This document shows positions 45,560-54,889 of a stretch of DNA of 64,000 bases, piece by piece. A program made the position numbers and the translations under genes. Origin of the DNA: Phytophthora colocasiae. Its lineage: Eukaryota; Oomycota; Peronosporomycetes; Peronosporales; Peronosporaceae. The stretch is taken from contig JAGKQI010000016.1 of the NCBI GenBank assembly GCA_018806915.1, positions 1 through 64,000 of the forward strand, read 5' to 3'. Numbering within the stretch: position 1 is the first letter of the stretch; each line of letters opens with the position of its first letter. Below the pieces are notes generated by a model, which was not told where the DNA came from, ran no database searches, and was given only the letters and a program-made list of their open reading frames with translations.

Positions 45560-45936
45560 GTCAGAAAGCACTCGAAATCAATGGCGAGAACGACCGTACT
45601 GGTGGTCAAGGCATATTAGTCCGCCGTTATTGGCTCGAGGACGCACGCTACAGCGCTGAACGGCTCAGCAATAGGGGGCAACGCATGCTTTTAACGCCTA
45701 GACTTCGACAAGACCAACGCGTTTCAGAAGTGCGCGTTGCAAACCGCCGGGAGCGCGTGCTCCGCCCGTTTTTCTTTCCGAGTGTTTCGCTCCCAAGCAG
45801 ATCCCCACTCTGCGTTGTAGTAAAAGAGAAATCTCAACACTGGCCATCGTTTCGCTAGCGTCGCTTCTCGCACTGGACTGGGGATCAGCAACGCGAAATG
45901 TTAGCTGTAGCAACAAGTAGAGTGCTCCTTCCCATC
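45560..45936. other. Upstream region of the intact reductase gene
   Basis: No gene was seen. This ~380-bp segment between the LTR element and the initiator motif is presumably the remaining proximal promoter of the reductase. No further element was recognised in it. Confidence 0.35.
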
Positions 45937-45938
45937 GA

Positions 45939-45953
45939 TTCATTCATCGATTT
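45939..45953 (+). promoter_or_regulatory. Oomycete initiator/flanking promoter element of the reductase gene
   Basis: TTCATTCATCGATTT fits the oomycete initiator (TCATTY-like) followed by the CAWTTT-like flanking element. It lies ~42 bp upstream of the ATG at 45995, the usual spacing for short oomycete leaders. It supports both transcription and the chosen start. Confidence 0.6.
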
Positions 45954-45994
45954 CCTCTCGACTGCGCAACTCGAGCCTCTCTACTGCTGCGACT

Positions 45995-48316
45995 ATGGCG
46001 CCGACCGCCATGACCCCCCACCCGGATGTGGAGTTTACCCACTTGAAGACTCCAGCGGGCGACAACCTGCAAGACAAGAATGGTAGTCTCATGGACCGTA
46101 AGTTCGGCCCTTCGCCTTGGGCTGATCAGTTCGCGTTCCTTGGGAACGTGGCACAAGTCGTAATCCTTGCGTCTATCGTCGTGTACGCCTACGGACAACT
46201 GTTCTACTTCTCGGATGCGTACACTACCGTAAGCTCCGATATCGGCACGTGGTTTGGTGTTCCTCCCGGTGGAGGGAAAGGAGCTGGTGGCCATTCGGAG
46301 ATGGTGCGTCCGATGTTCTTCTTCCTGTTCTGCTTCATCCCGATGGCAGTGGCTATTCTACTGCTTGAGTTCCTCCGTCACTTCAACGTACGTCGCATCT
46401 CGTCCAGTTACGTGTTGAATCTGGCTCGTTTCCTTCGTCAAAAGCCTCGGATCATGGGACGCGTGATCAACCGAAGCTTAGGTGATCTCCTTTTCCTCGC
46501 GTTCCTCATCGGTGGTAACATCTACGTCTTCCAGTACTTCTACCGGGCGCGTGTAGAACGGATGAAGACCCGTGTGGAGACGTTTGAGTTCTCAACGTAC
46601 CTCCAGATGATCGCACTCACCTTCGGCTTCGTGTGTGTGTTTAACATGGCTTTCCTCTTCCTCCCAGCTACGCGTAACTGCGTGTGGATGGAATTCCTCA
46701 ACATTTCGTACGCTAACGGTATCAAGTACCACCGCTGGGTGGGCGTCGTCACTGTTGCGACTGCTTTCCTTCACTGCGTTGGGTACTACTGGGCCTGGAT
46801 CAAGGAAGGCACGTGGAAGAAGGAGGCTCTACCTTGCTTTAACTGCGCAGTAGGCGAGGAAGGAAAAGACCCGTGGATGAACACGTTCGGAACGATCGCG
46901 CTGCTGGCCTTCCTGGCTATCGGCCTCACGTCCATCCCGTGGGTGCGACGCAAAATGTACAACACGTTCTACAACGTGCACCACCTCTTCATCCTCGGCA
47001 CGATCTTCGCTGTTCTACACTGGAACCCGGTCATCGCGTGGATCTTCCCTTCGGTTATGCTGTACACGATCTGCCGCGCGATCTCCAGCTCCAACGGATT
47101 CACGCCGGTGGTTGTGCGTGAGTTCACTACCATCTCGAACGATGTGATCAAGGTAGTACTGTCTCGTTCTACCACTCGTGCTGGCGACTACAAGGTCGGT
47201 CAGTTCGTGTACCTCAATGTCCCCGCCATCTCCAAGCTGCAATGGCACGCGTTTACGATCTCTTCATCACCACGTACCAGTCCCGATACACTCACGATTC
47301 TACTAAAGTCACTTGGTGACTGGACGGAGGACCTGGTCAAGTACTCCGAAGACTGCAAAAGGAACAACGTTCTACCTACAATCTACATGGACGGATACTA
47401 CGGTGCGTCGCTGGAGATGTACGACGAGTATTCTACCGTGTGTCTTGTGGGTGGAGGCATCGGTGTCACCCCACTCTTCTCCATCCTTGAGGACATCGTG
47501 GCCAAGCTCCAAAGCGGAGAACCTGTGCGTCAGAAGGTCTACTTCATCTTCACATTCCGCGAGCTTTCTCTCCTTGAAGAGATCCACCCATTGCTCATGC
47601 AGATCAGGGAGCTCGACCCTCAACAGCACTACTTCAGTCTCCACCTCAGTCTCACACGTGCACCTACCAACGATCAACTGGATCAACCAATTGACCACGA
47701 ACGGCTCGCTGGGAAGCCTCATGTGTCAGCCACTCGTTACGATACAACTACGACGTCGAAGGCGCCTCGACCGTTCGCTGAGCCTCTTCGTTCTCGTACT
47801 AGTAAAGTGGTCATGTACACGGTAGTGTTCTTCATCACCTTCCTCGTTTGGATCCTCGTTAAGTACGGAACGAAGGTGCAGGCCGACAACAGCAACCTTT
47901 GGCCGCTGCAGAACTTCGTGGAGATTGTTCTCGTCATTTCCGTCGCGTTCTTTGGAGTTTACTCGTTCACGTACGTGGAGGACAAGAACAAGAAGGAGTC
48001 GACTGGATTCTCTGGATCATTGGCGACGCCCGGCGGCTTCCAGCCTTACGGCAGTGACGGCCACACGCTTCGTGATCTCGTGGCCGAATACCGCGTGGCT
48101 GTCGGTCAGCGTCCGGATATGCTCGACCTCATGCAGAAGGTGTACAACGGGCACAAGCAGTTCGCCAGTACCCATCCGGATGCTGCAGCTATGGGAAATT
48201 CGTCGGTGGGTGTCTTCATCTCTGGCCCGGGAGCTCTCAAGAACGCGACGGAAAATGCCATGACGAACATTGGCGCCAGTCACTTCGACGTCCACGAGGA
48301 GGAGTTCGAGCTCTGA
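45995..48316 (+). CDS. Ferric reductase / NADPH oxidase-like transmembrane flavocytochrome
   Basis: The 773-residue protein is intact. It has membrane segments near residues 50-72, 105-127, 163-183 and 202-223, then the heme-bearing core: YHRWVG (His246), FLHCVG (His260), a segment at 299-315, and YNVHHLFILGTIFAVLHW (His329/330 and His342). The paired His are those expected to hold two b-type hemes. The FAD site WHAFTISSSP is at 417-426 and the NADPH loop GGGIGVTPL at 486-494. Two further membrane segments (605-625, 640-661) precede the C-terminal nicotinamide-binding VGVFISGPGAL, an arrangement known from plant FRO-type ferric-chelate reductases. The predicted activity moves electrons from cytosolic NADPH across a membrane to ferric chelates or oxygen; which acceptor is used cannot be told from sequence. 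The tail is acidic (HEEEFEL). It is convergent with the secreted-protein gene (stops 570 bp apart). Three broken paralogues lie in the window. Confidence 0.93.
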   Translation: MAPTAMTPHPDVEFTHLKTPAGDNLQDKNGSLMDRKFGPSPWADQFAFLGNVAQVVILASIVVYAYGQLFYFSDAYTTVSSDIGTWFGVPPGGGKGAGGHSEMVRPMFFFLFCFIPMAVAILLLEFLRHFNVRRISSSYVLNLARFLRQKPRIMGRVINRSLGDLLFLAFLIGGNIYVFQYFYRARVERMKTRVETFEFSTYLQMIALTFGFVCVFNMAFLFLPATRNCVWMEFLNISYANGIKYHRWVGVVTVATAFLHCVGYYWAWIKEGTWKKEALPCFNCAVGEEGKDPWMNTFGTIALLAFLAIGLTSIPWVRRKMYNTFYNVHHLFILGTIFAVLHWNPVIAWIFPSVMLYTICRAISSSNGFTPVVVREFTTISNDVIKVVLSRSTTRAGDYKVGQFVYLNVPAISKLQWHAFTISSSPRTSPDTLTILLKSLGDWTEDLVKYSEDCKRNNVLPTIYMDGYYGASLEMYDEYSTVCLVGGGIGVTPLFSILEDIVAKLQSGEPVRQKVYFIFTFRELSLLEEIHPLLMQIRELDPQQHYFSLHLSLTRAPTNDQLDQPIDHERLAGKPHVSATRYDTTTTSKAPRPFAEPLRSRTSKVVMYTVVFFITFLVWILVKYGTKVQADNSNLWPLQNFVEIVLVISVAFFGVYSFTYVEDKNKKESTGFSGSLATPGGFQPYGSDGHTLRDLVAEYRVAVGQRPDMLDLMQKVYNGHKQFASTHPDAAAMGNSSVGVFISGPGALKNATENAMTNIGASHFDVHEEEFEL

Positions 48317-48886
48317 TTAGAGCTAGACTACGGGAAGGAGCTGGTCCCAGCTTTCACGGACATGTTACATAAGTCAATACATTTTGCGTTGTTGATCCGC
48401 CGAATGTTAGAGAGACCCTCACACGAAACTCCATTGAGAATCCACTGCATGAGCAGGGTCTGCCTCCCCAGCTAAACGGACCAGGCTGGACTATAAGAGA
48501 GATAGGGGGGGGGAGGTCCTGATTCCAGTGCTTGGAAAAAAAGTATTATTATAAATAATAATAGTATTTTTCTATCAAAATAAATATTATTGTTATTTGT
48601 AACTTTAAACACTGCTGCCTTCCAGTGACATTTTTAAATATTTAAAAAAGCCCTTGGAAAGACTGCTCCGTTTTATCGTGACGTTTTCGAGGTCCATTGT
48701 ACATTTACTTCACCATATCTTTATCCAAAACATTTTACATATACTTTCATTCAGTAGCATAAGCTTCAAGCATCACAATTGAATTTGCCATTGCAGAGAC
48801 CACAAGAGAAGACTTACTTTACCCAGGACTTAAGCTTTCGCAGCATATTACAATCGAACCTTGGAAATCATTTTCATATTACTATG
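48317..48886. other. Convergent intergenic region
   Basis: This is the shared 3' region of the reductase and secreted-protein genes. It contains a G run (about 48507-48515) and an AT-rich tract at 48537-48600 with interrupted inverted repeats of TATTATTAT/ATAATAATA type. No gene was seen. Confidence 0.45.
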
Positions 48887-50500
48887 TTAACTAACGTTTA
48901 ATTTCACTTGTAGATCCAAATGACCTCCTTCTTTCGCTCGTGGCACCCACAACTTCAAAGATCCACCACCAGTGCCAGGTAGACCCAGGAAGCCTGGTCT
49001 CCATCGGTCCAAATACAGTGTCTTCCCACCCAGTATTGTAACGTTCGAAGTCCACGTCGCGTTGCCTCCTGCTTCAACGTCTATTTCATCGATTTTGCGA
49101 CCCCCAGAGAAAATATTCACGGTCACATACTCGGTATCGGAGCTCTCAAAGTAAACTGTGACGACTCCATCGCCCTTTCTCTTCCAGGACGAACTGCTGC
49201 CTTGAAAAGCCCTCCGAACCATATTGAGACCGAGCGTATACGGATCACTACCATCGTCAATTTCTCCGATAAACTGAGTCGGACCGCAGATTGGCTGGAT
49301 GTACTCAGTAACAATACCGATGACCCGAGTGTCGTCGAACAGCGAGATCACGAACATAGTCATCGCGAGTTTATCTGCTATGACACGTGTATATTCTTTC
49401 GCAGTGAGAGAAGTACCGTTGTCGCTCTTCCCTTTGTCAATCAGGTCGTCTACAATCACCCCAAGCGTCTTACGCAGCGTGTCTCGAGTCTGGTAGGCGG
49501 TGTCCTCGGTCGATTCGGCGATCATTTGCTCCATACAATTGTTCGTTACGGTCGGGATGTCTTTCACCACGAGATCCGACTCGTACATTGCAATTCGGAG
49601 TTGGTCCTGGGTCATTTTTGGGTTGTTTCTCTTCATTTGAGCCACAGTCATCCACGTTCTGTCCGTCAGACGCTTCAGTTCATGACCACACGTTGAATTC
49701 GAAGCCATTCCGCTTTTCAACGATGAGATATCGGTCTCGTTTAATTCCGACAATGGTTGGGTGAAGTTGACGCGACGTAAGAAAGCCTTGAATCGATCCC
49801 AGCCTCGAACTAGACTGTCTCCATTGTCGAGAACCTCTCCAAGCATCAGCTGCATTGTATCCACCATCCAACTGGCAGGATCTAAAGCCCCAGGATACGA
49901 ATAGCCCAAACAATCCGCAATAGCGACCGGAAAATCAATCGTGAAGTAGCTCGTGTGGTACACCATGTTCATGATCTGGTCTCTTGGCATCTGCGGGTCG
50001 TACACTTTGATACTGCGGATGTAGCTGTTGAGCATCTTGATGTTTCCGATCATGGATCGGAGGCATTTGGCACCTTCGACGATACCTTTAGCGACTGTAG
50101 TAAGCTGACCGAAGAAGCCCATTGTGGCGAGAGAGATGGCCGTCTGCACTACGTTCGCTGTCTTGGCGTAGATTTCAAAGCCGCAGTCGTCGTTCTGACG
50201 GATGCACTCCATGCCACACTGTACGGGATACGATAGCGGGCATTGGGTCCAGCAGGTCTTCCACTTGTAGTTAAAGCCAATAGGACACTCGTCCATGATG
50301 TAGGCTTTACGGTAGCAGGCCCAGTCGCCTCGGTCCGGCTCGCCGATTGTTGGACCCACCCAGTTCCTGTACGTTGACTCCACTGTGTCGATTGTGTTGA
50401 CGAGTGGTCCAACCTCAAGATGCTCAGCATTGACAACTAGTGCGGACATCACTGTTGTGTACATTAGAACGGTAGTTATGATCTCCTTCCATCTGACCAT
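48887..50500 (-). CDS. Secreted Cys-rich protein of unknown function
   Basis: The 537-residue protein is intact. A signal peptide covers residues 1-25 (hydrophobic IITTVLMYTTVMSALVVNA). A Cys cluster spans 62-106 (Cys62, 72, 83, 87, 95, 99, 106) in the pattern CP.GF..CW.QCP..YPV.CG.EC..QNDDC. A helical region of about 270 residues with several N-glycosylation sites (NFT, NST, NGT) follows, and the C-terminal ~120 residues look beta-rich (VTVYFESSDTEYVTVNIFSG, LYLDRWRPGFLGLPGTGGGS). No GPI signal or transmembrane anchor is evident, so export to wall or medium is likely. I do not recognise the family and assign no function. The paralogue at 31234-33068 shares the whole architecture. The start is supported by an initiator motif 21 bp upstream. 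Confidence 0.9.
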   Translation of the reverse strand: MVRWKEIITTVLMYTTVMSALVVNAEHLEVGPLVNTIDTVESTYRNWVGPTIGEPDRGDWACYRKAYIMDECPIGFNYKWKTCWTQCPLSYPVQCGMECIRQNDDCGFEIYAKTANVVQTAISLATMGFFGQLTTVAKGIVEGAKCLRSMIGNIKMLNSYIRSIKVYDPQMPRDQIMNMVYHTSYFTIDFPVAIADCLGYSYPGALDPASWMVDTMQLMLGEVLDNGDSLVRGWDRFKAFLRRVNFTQPLSELNETDISSLKSGMASNSTCGHELKRLTDRTWMTVAQMKRNNPKMTQDQLRIAMYESDLVVKDIPTVTNNCMEQMIAESTEDTAYQTRDTLRKTLGVIVDDLIDKGKSDNGTSLTAKEYTRVIADKLAMTMFVISLFDDTRVIGIVTEYIQPICGPTQFIGEIDDGSDPYTLGLNMVRRAFQGSSSSWKRKGDGVVTVYFESSDTEYVTVNIFSGGRKIDEIDVEAGGNATWTSNVTILGGKTLYLDRWRPGFLGLPGTGGGSLKLWVPRAKEGGHLDLQVKLNVS

Positions 50501-50520
50501 GCTGTGAAGTCGGGTAATTC

Positions 50521-50530
50521 AAGAATGAAA
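50521..50530 (-). promoter_or_regulatory. Initiator motif of the secreted-protein gene
   Basis: Read on the minus strand, TTTCATTCTT matches the oomycete initiator YTCANTYY and is followed by a GAATT stretch. It lies 21 bp upstream of the ATG at 50500, implying a very short leader. Confidence 0.55.
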
Positions 50531-51049
50531 TGGCTGACGAAGAACTGACCATTCATGTGGATCATTTCACCACGAGAACTCTCCAAAAACGTCGACGCCA
50601 ATGGTGTCATACCAGCAATCGACATCTTAGAACCGTATTAATCTGCTTCTGTGCATCACCCTTGAACTTTTCTGTTTGTCTGCGCGGGACTTTGTTTCGA
50701 CCTCGTTCAAAGTCAAGGACTGGAGTTCCTGAGATGGGATCAACACGATGTTATGTCCACATCCTGTTTGATACGACTACCCGAACGCGGGTGAATGTAA
50801 TCGCGCCCAGTTTTTGAGGCAACGAAACCCCCCACCTCTGTCCGATGATCCGGAGAGTTAATACCGCCGTTGGTCGTCCAACCAATAGTGTTTGGACGCG
50901 ACTCAGGACGTGGCAAGGGGGCTCTAGAGAGTGAAACCGTTAGTGCTACTACATGTAATACACCAAGGCGAGTTTGCTAAATCTAGCAAAACAAAACTGG
51001 TTTCCACAATAGAAATAGGATAAGACATTCTGTTAGGTTTCATTAGACT
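50531..51049. other. Intergenic region upstream of the secreted-protein gene
   Basis: No gene can be supported; one + frame of 95 codons (50530-50817) has no motif. The region contains the promoter side of the minus-strand gene. Confidence 0.35.
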
Positions 51050-51167
51050 CGGGAACACTTACGTCACGCTCCGATACGGCTACATTTCGCCAGATGCATT
51101 TAGATACTGTCGGAGCGACACTGCCACCACAAGAGCGAGTCGATGTTGTCCGGTAGGTCATCACAGT
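51050..51167 (-). mobile_element. Left piece of old Copia remnant C (split by the Gypsy insertion)
   Basis: Reading the minus strand across the Gypsy element, the protease-region frame LSDVYYC at its right edge (56617-56640) continues here as DDLPDNIDSLLWWQ. This restores the order seen after the active site in Copia proteases. Stops follow after about 20 codons. The left limit is unknown. Confidence 0.45.
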
Positions 51168-51310
51168 TGTAACGGGGCGGTGCTCAGTGGTAAAAGTAAC
51201 TCTGAATTAGACAAGGATGCTCGAGTTCGAGCGTCCACAACCATCGAATATGTAAGCTATCTAATTGGTCGCCGTACACCACGGTGACCATGTGACGGAA
51301 GCCCGTCACA
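51168..51310 (-). repeat. Gypsy 3' LTR (143 bp)
   Basis: It differs from the 5' LTR at two bases (T/C in the AAGGATGCTC region and A/G in GCCGTACACC). It contains a perfect hairpin TGTGACGG-AAGC-CCGTCACA at its outer end and a tRNA-like GCTCAGTGGTAAAAG ... GAGTTCGAGCGTCC pair. Confidence 0.95.
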
Positions 51311-51380
51311 TCACCCCTCACTTAAGATGAAAACACACGCGTGGATCTTGAGTCAGTCAAGAAAAGATAGAGGCAGCAGC

Positions 51381-52361
51381 ATGGAGTCTGCGACGGGAGC
51401 GAATCGAGCGGCCAAGGAGCAAGTGCCAGACGGGAACCGACTGGCCACAAATGAGGGGGTGCTGGAGCGCTGCACGACTGGAGCGCCGTGATAAGCTCGC
51501 CTGGCGACGCCGGGATACGGGAGTTCTTTCGTCGTTGGTGAGGCACACGCAGCAAGCCCGCCACGGTTCCGGGTACCGTGACTCTGCAGTCGTTGAATCG
51601 CGCCTGGACCGCGTTTGTGGAGCGCTGGGACACGGAGGGCGCTCGCGAATTCGTGCGCAAGCTGGAGCGGCGCGAAGCTGACCATGCCTTGATGTCGCTC
51701 AGGGCTCTCGCAGCCTAGGTCTGTGAGCTGTCGTAGAAAGCCGACCGCGATTGCTGCTTCGTCCATTTTACCGAGAGCTGAGCCAGTTGTCGCGGGTTTA
51801 GCATCCCGCGACCCAGAGACACAGCGTGGCAAGCTATGCTTAAAGAGTACCCTCTCTCCTCCACTGAAGACCATGTGATCGAACGATACCAGCGTGCGCT
51901 GGCGGAAGCTAGGCGCGGTTCACGACCGCACCGCCTGACAGGCGTGCCTCGTACGCCGTCACGCAGTCCGGAACGTCCGCGAGAAGTACCGCGCGGGGCT
52001 CCCAACTATCTACCATTGGCCCCAGCCATCGGACAAGGTATTCCCGGTGGGGAGGGATTGGATCGCCGCGGATTCGAGCGCCGCGGCCGGACCGAACACG
52101 ACCGGTGCCGCGACGTCGTGCTCCAAGATCGCCTCCACGATATGGCGAACGTGGCCCGCACTATCCAAGAGAGGCGCGGGGCTATCGCGCTGATATCGAG
52201 CAGAGCGACCGTTGGGTGGAAGCGGAAGTTGAGAAGCGGCGACGCCGGACTTGGGGCGGATGGAGCGGGATCTCGATGAGCTGCGGCAGGAGTTGTGGGC
52301 GCGGGTACAGGAGCGCCGCGCCGGCGATCAGGACTGGGCTGGGAGGACTCGGCGTCATTAG
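51381..52361 (+). CDS. Antisense ORF in the 3' region of the Gypsy element (broken)
   Basis: On the strand opposite gag-pol, several + frames read as helical, Arg/Glu-rich protein. It begins with MESATGANRAAKEQVPDGNR at 51381. Then LNRAWTAFVERWDTEGAREF and RKLERREADHALMSL precede a stop at 51716-51718. After another shift come EDHVIERYQRALAEARRGSR (from ~51866), DMANVARTIQERRG (~52139), SDRWVEAEVEKRRRR, and MERDLDELRQELWARVQERR, to a stop at 52359-52361. The + reading is more protein-like than the overlapping minus frames, which are Ser/Pro-rich and featureless. At least three frame changes and the stop at 51716 separate the pieces. It may be an additional antisense ORF of the family, as known for some plant LTR elements, or an inserted foreign fragment. 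Confidence 0.45.
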
Positions 52362-53910
52362 GCAAAATCGCGGGGTGGCTCCGACGCAGGCGGCCAACGT
52401 AGAACGTAGGGTGAAGACGTAGCGTAGTTGGCAGTTGCAGCTTGTGGCGTCTCCCATAACACGTAGTAACTTAAACGGTACAATAAATCGCGGCGCGAGC
52501 TTGCTCGCGCCCAAGTTCGTCACGAGCGTTGGGGAAATTCCATTGGTAGATGATAGGACTTGGTCTCCAACGTGGAAATTTTCCACGTTACGGCGCCCGC
52601 TGCGGTCGGCATTCTCCTTCTGGCGATCGACGGCTGCAGAAATTGCATCGCGGACGTAGCGGACAATTAACTCGTGCTGTTGCACGAACTCGTGTACAGC
52701 CGTAGCGTCGCTTCGCTGCGGCGCTGCGTTGGGCGCAAAATTTGCTGGCAGTGGCTCAGTAGGCGCGACCGGATCGGGATTAACGTGAAGCTCAGCTGCG
52801 CGACGTGGACGCAGGTTGATTAGCGTCCGACTGGTCCAAGCGGCAACGTCCCGTGGAGAAGGAGTCGCCGCTCGCGCGGCGGCCCGTGTAAGAGGACCCT
52901 GGCTTGGGGTCCGCGTGGAAGACCTCGTGCTCACCGCGTTCACATTCGAGCCAGCGGCCATCTCGTGCGTGGAGACGCCACCAGTGTGGGAGGGAGCCGC
53001 AGCGTCGGGATTCTCTGACAGCTGAACTGGAATGGGGCGCTCCAGCCCAAGGAGTGCCGGAACGCGCGGATGACGACCAAAGTTTACGAAGTACGGCGTC
53101 AAGCCAGTTGACGCGTGTACGGCGTTATTGATTGCGAACTCCACTATCGGCAGGAAAGAGCTCCATGACTTGAACGACGTGGCATAGCTCTTCAGCACGT
53201 CTTCAACAACTCGGCTAACACGTTCGGTCTGGCCATCGGTCTCCGGATGCAACGAGGTGGACATCGCCAACCGCGTCCTGACAAATTTGAAGAGATCCGT
53301 CCAGAAAGCTGCAGTAAAACGTGGATCACGATCGGATACAATTGAGGACGGAAGCCCATGGTGTCGATAGACTGTGTCTAGAAACAGCGCCGCCGACTGA
53401 GACGCAGTGATCGAAGACGCTACGGGAGCAAGATGGACCATCTTACTAAATCGGTCAACGAAAACAAGTATGCCTGTACGGCCCTGAGCGTCTCGCGGCA
53501 GGCCAAAGACGAAATCGATGCTGACCGATGTCCACGGACTCGTCGCGACTGGGAGGTCGAAGCGGGGCTCGCTTCGACGGCGACGGCTTGACGCGCTGGC
53601 ACGCTTCACAGGAGCGGACCCACTTGCGAACCCACTTGTACATGTGTGGCCAATAAAAGTCGTGTGATAGGGACGCGAATGTCTTCTCGCATCCAAGGTG
53701 GCCACCGCTGGGGGTATCGGGAAACTCATGGATCAGTCGGGCTCTGAGATCATCGTCAAGCGGGACGACGATGCGTGGCGGGTCCATGCGGTCGACGCAG
53801 AAGGTCAGCAGATCCCCATCGAGACGTCGACACGGGCGCGGCTGTGCGGGTACAAGTGGCGCCGTGCTGCTTCTGATGGTTCTCTCAAGTACTTGATCAT
53901 TTCGGAGCAA
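52182..53910 (-). pseudogene. Gypsy integrase region
   Basis: The frame 53910-53455 carries the integrase zinc domain, HLGCEKTFASLSHDFYWPHM then CEACQRVK. A frameshift near 53560 leads into the frame ending at 52182, which carries the catalytic core: WTSVSIDFVFGLP (Asp), FVDRFSKMVHL, VSDRDPRFTAAFW (Asp) and SLHPETDGQTERV (Glu two residues before the DGQTER block). The C-terminal part has the VGDQVLSST..LAPRF.VPFKLL module of Gypsy integrases, then degenerates near 52430. No sense chromodomain was seen. Catalytic residues are present, but the zinc domain and core are in different frames. Confidence 0.85.
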
Positions 53911-54032
53911 ACTGCATCCGACTCGTACGCAGCCGCGATCAGGTTTGGGAGCGGAGTGGCCGCTGCGACTTCAACAGAAGCGACTTTATCAGCAGTGCAG
54001 ACGGCGCATTCATCATCATCCTCGTCGCCAAC

Positions 54033-54886
54033 TTAGTGGCGACCGTGCTGTACGTAATCCGGCCGGCGTGAAAGCGCGTCAGCGAGGATGTTGGTTTTGC
54101 CCGGTTTGTAATGCACGACGAAATTGTACTCGGAGAAGGACTGGTAGCTCTCTTTTCGGGCTAAATCTCCATCGTATTTGTAGGCATGTTGGCCTCGTTT
54201 AGCCTCAGCTACAGCCAACGCAGCAGCTTTAGCTTCTTCCTGCAGGGCGATAACCAGCGCGCCATGCGCTGGGACAAGTGGGGGCTCTTCGTCGCTGTCC
54301 TCAGCGACGCGTGATCTGTGTAGATTGCGAAGGTCTTCTCACCTAGGAGATACACACGGAACTTGATGAGTGCGTAGCGCACGGCAAGCAGTTCTTTATC
54401 ATGGATCGGATAATTCCGTCCCGCCTGATTCAGATGACGCGCCTGGTAACTCACCGCTCGCTCACGACCCTCGTCGTCAAACTGCATCAAGGCACAGCCG
54501 ATCGCGAAGTCACTCGCGTCGCATACAACGTGGAACGGCTTGGGGTAATCTGGAAGCATCAAGGCGGGCGCGGTTGACAAACTCGTCTTCACCGCGTCGA
54601 AGGCTGTTTGGTGCTCGGGGCGCCATGACCACATGGCGTCTGCCTTCAGGAGCTGAGACAGCGGTTGGATGTTCAGCGCGAAGTTCTTCGAGTAATGGTG
54701 AAGATACGTCGCGAGCCCCAACCACTGCCGGAGCAGCTTCTGATCCTGAGGCACGGGCCAAGCACAGATGGCGTCAATCTTCTTGGGGTCAGCACGGACA
54801 CCTTCCTTGCTGACGTAGCTCCCGAGCACTGGGATCTCGGGAGCGCAGAAGATACACTTCTTCACGCGCGCAACTCGAAGGGCCAT
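54033..54886 (-). pseudogene. Gypsy RNase H region (reverse transcriptase mostly deleted)
   Basis: The frame begins just at the end of the reverse transcriptase domain (KKCIFCAPEIPVLGSYVSKEG, the thumb/connection block) and continues through the RNase H domain, FHVVCDASDFAIGCALMQFD, YPIHDKELLAVRYAL and YTDHASL. After a frameshift at about 54215 it ends with FSEYNFVVHYKPGKTNILAD and ALSRRPDY. The upstream palm domain with the YVDD catalytic site is missing: the protease frame runs nearly directly into this segment, implying a deletion on the order of a kilobase compared with full-length Gypsy pol (size inferred from the family). Confidence 0.85.
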
Positions 54887-54889
54887 CGC

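Noticed and set aside
46873..47248. Frames inside the intact reductase on both strands
   Set aside because: They arise from the codon structure of the long reductase frame, which has all catalytic motifs.
50530..50817. 95-codon + frame upstream of the secreted-protein gene
   Set aside because: It overlaps the promoter of the minus-strand gene and has no homology signal or typical composition.
51353..52005. Minus frames of 173 and 96 codons as an extra sense ORF of the Gypsy element
   Set aside because: Low-information Ser/Pro/Ala/Arg composition; the + strand of the same region reads as a much more protein-like sequence.
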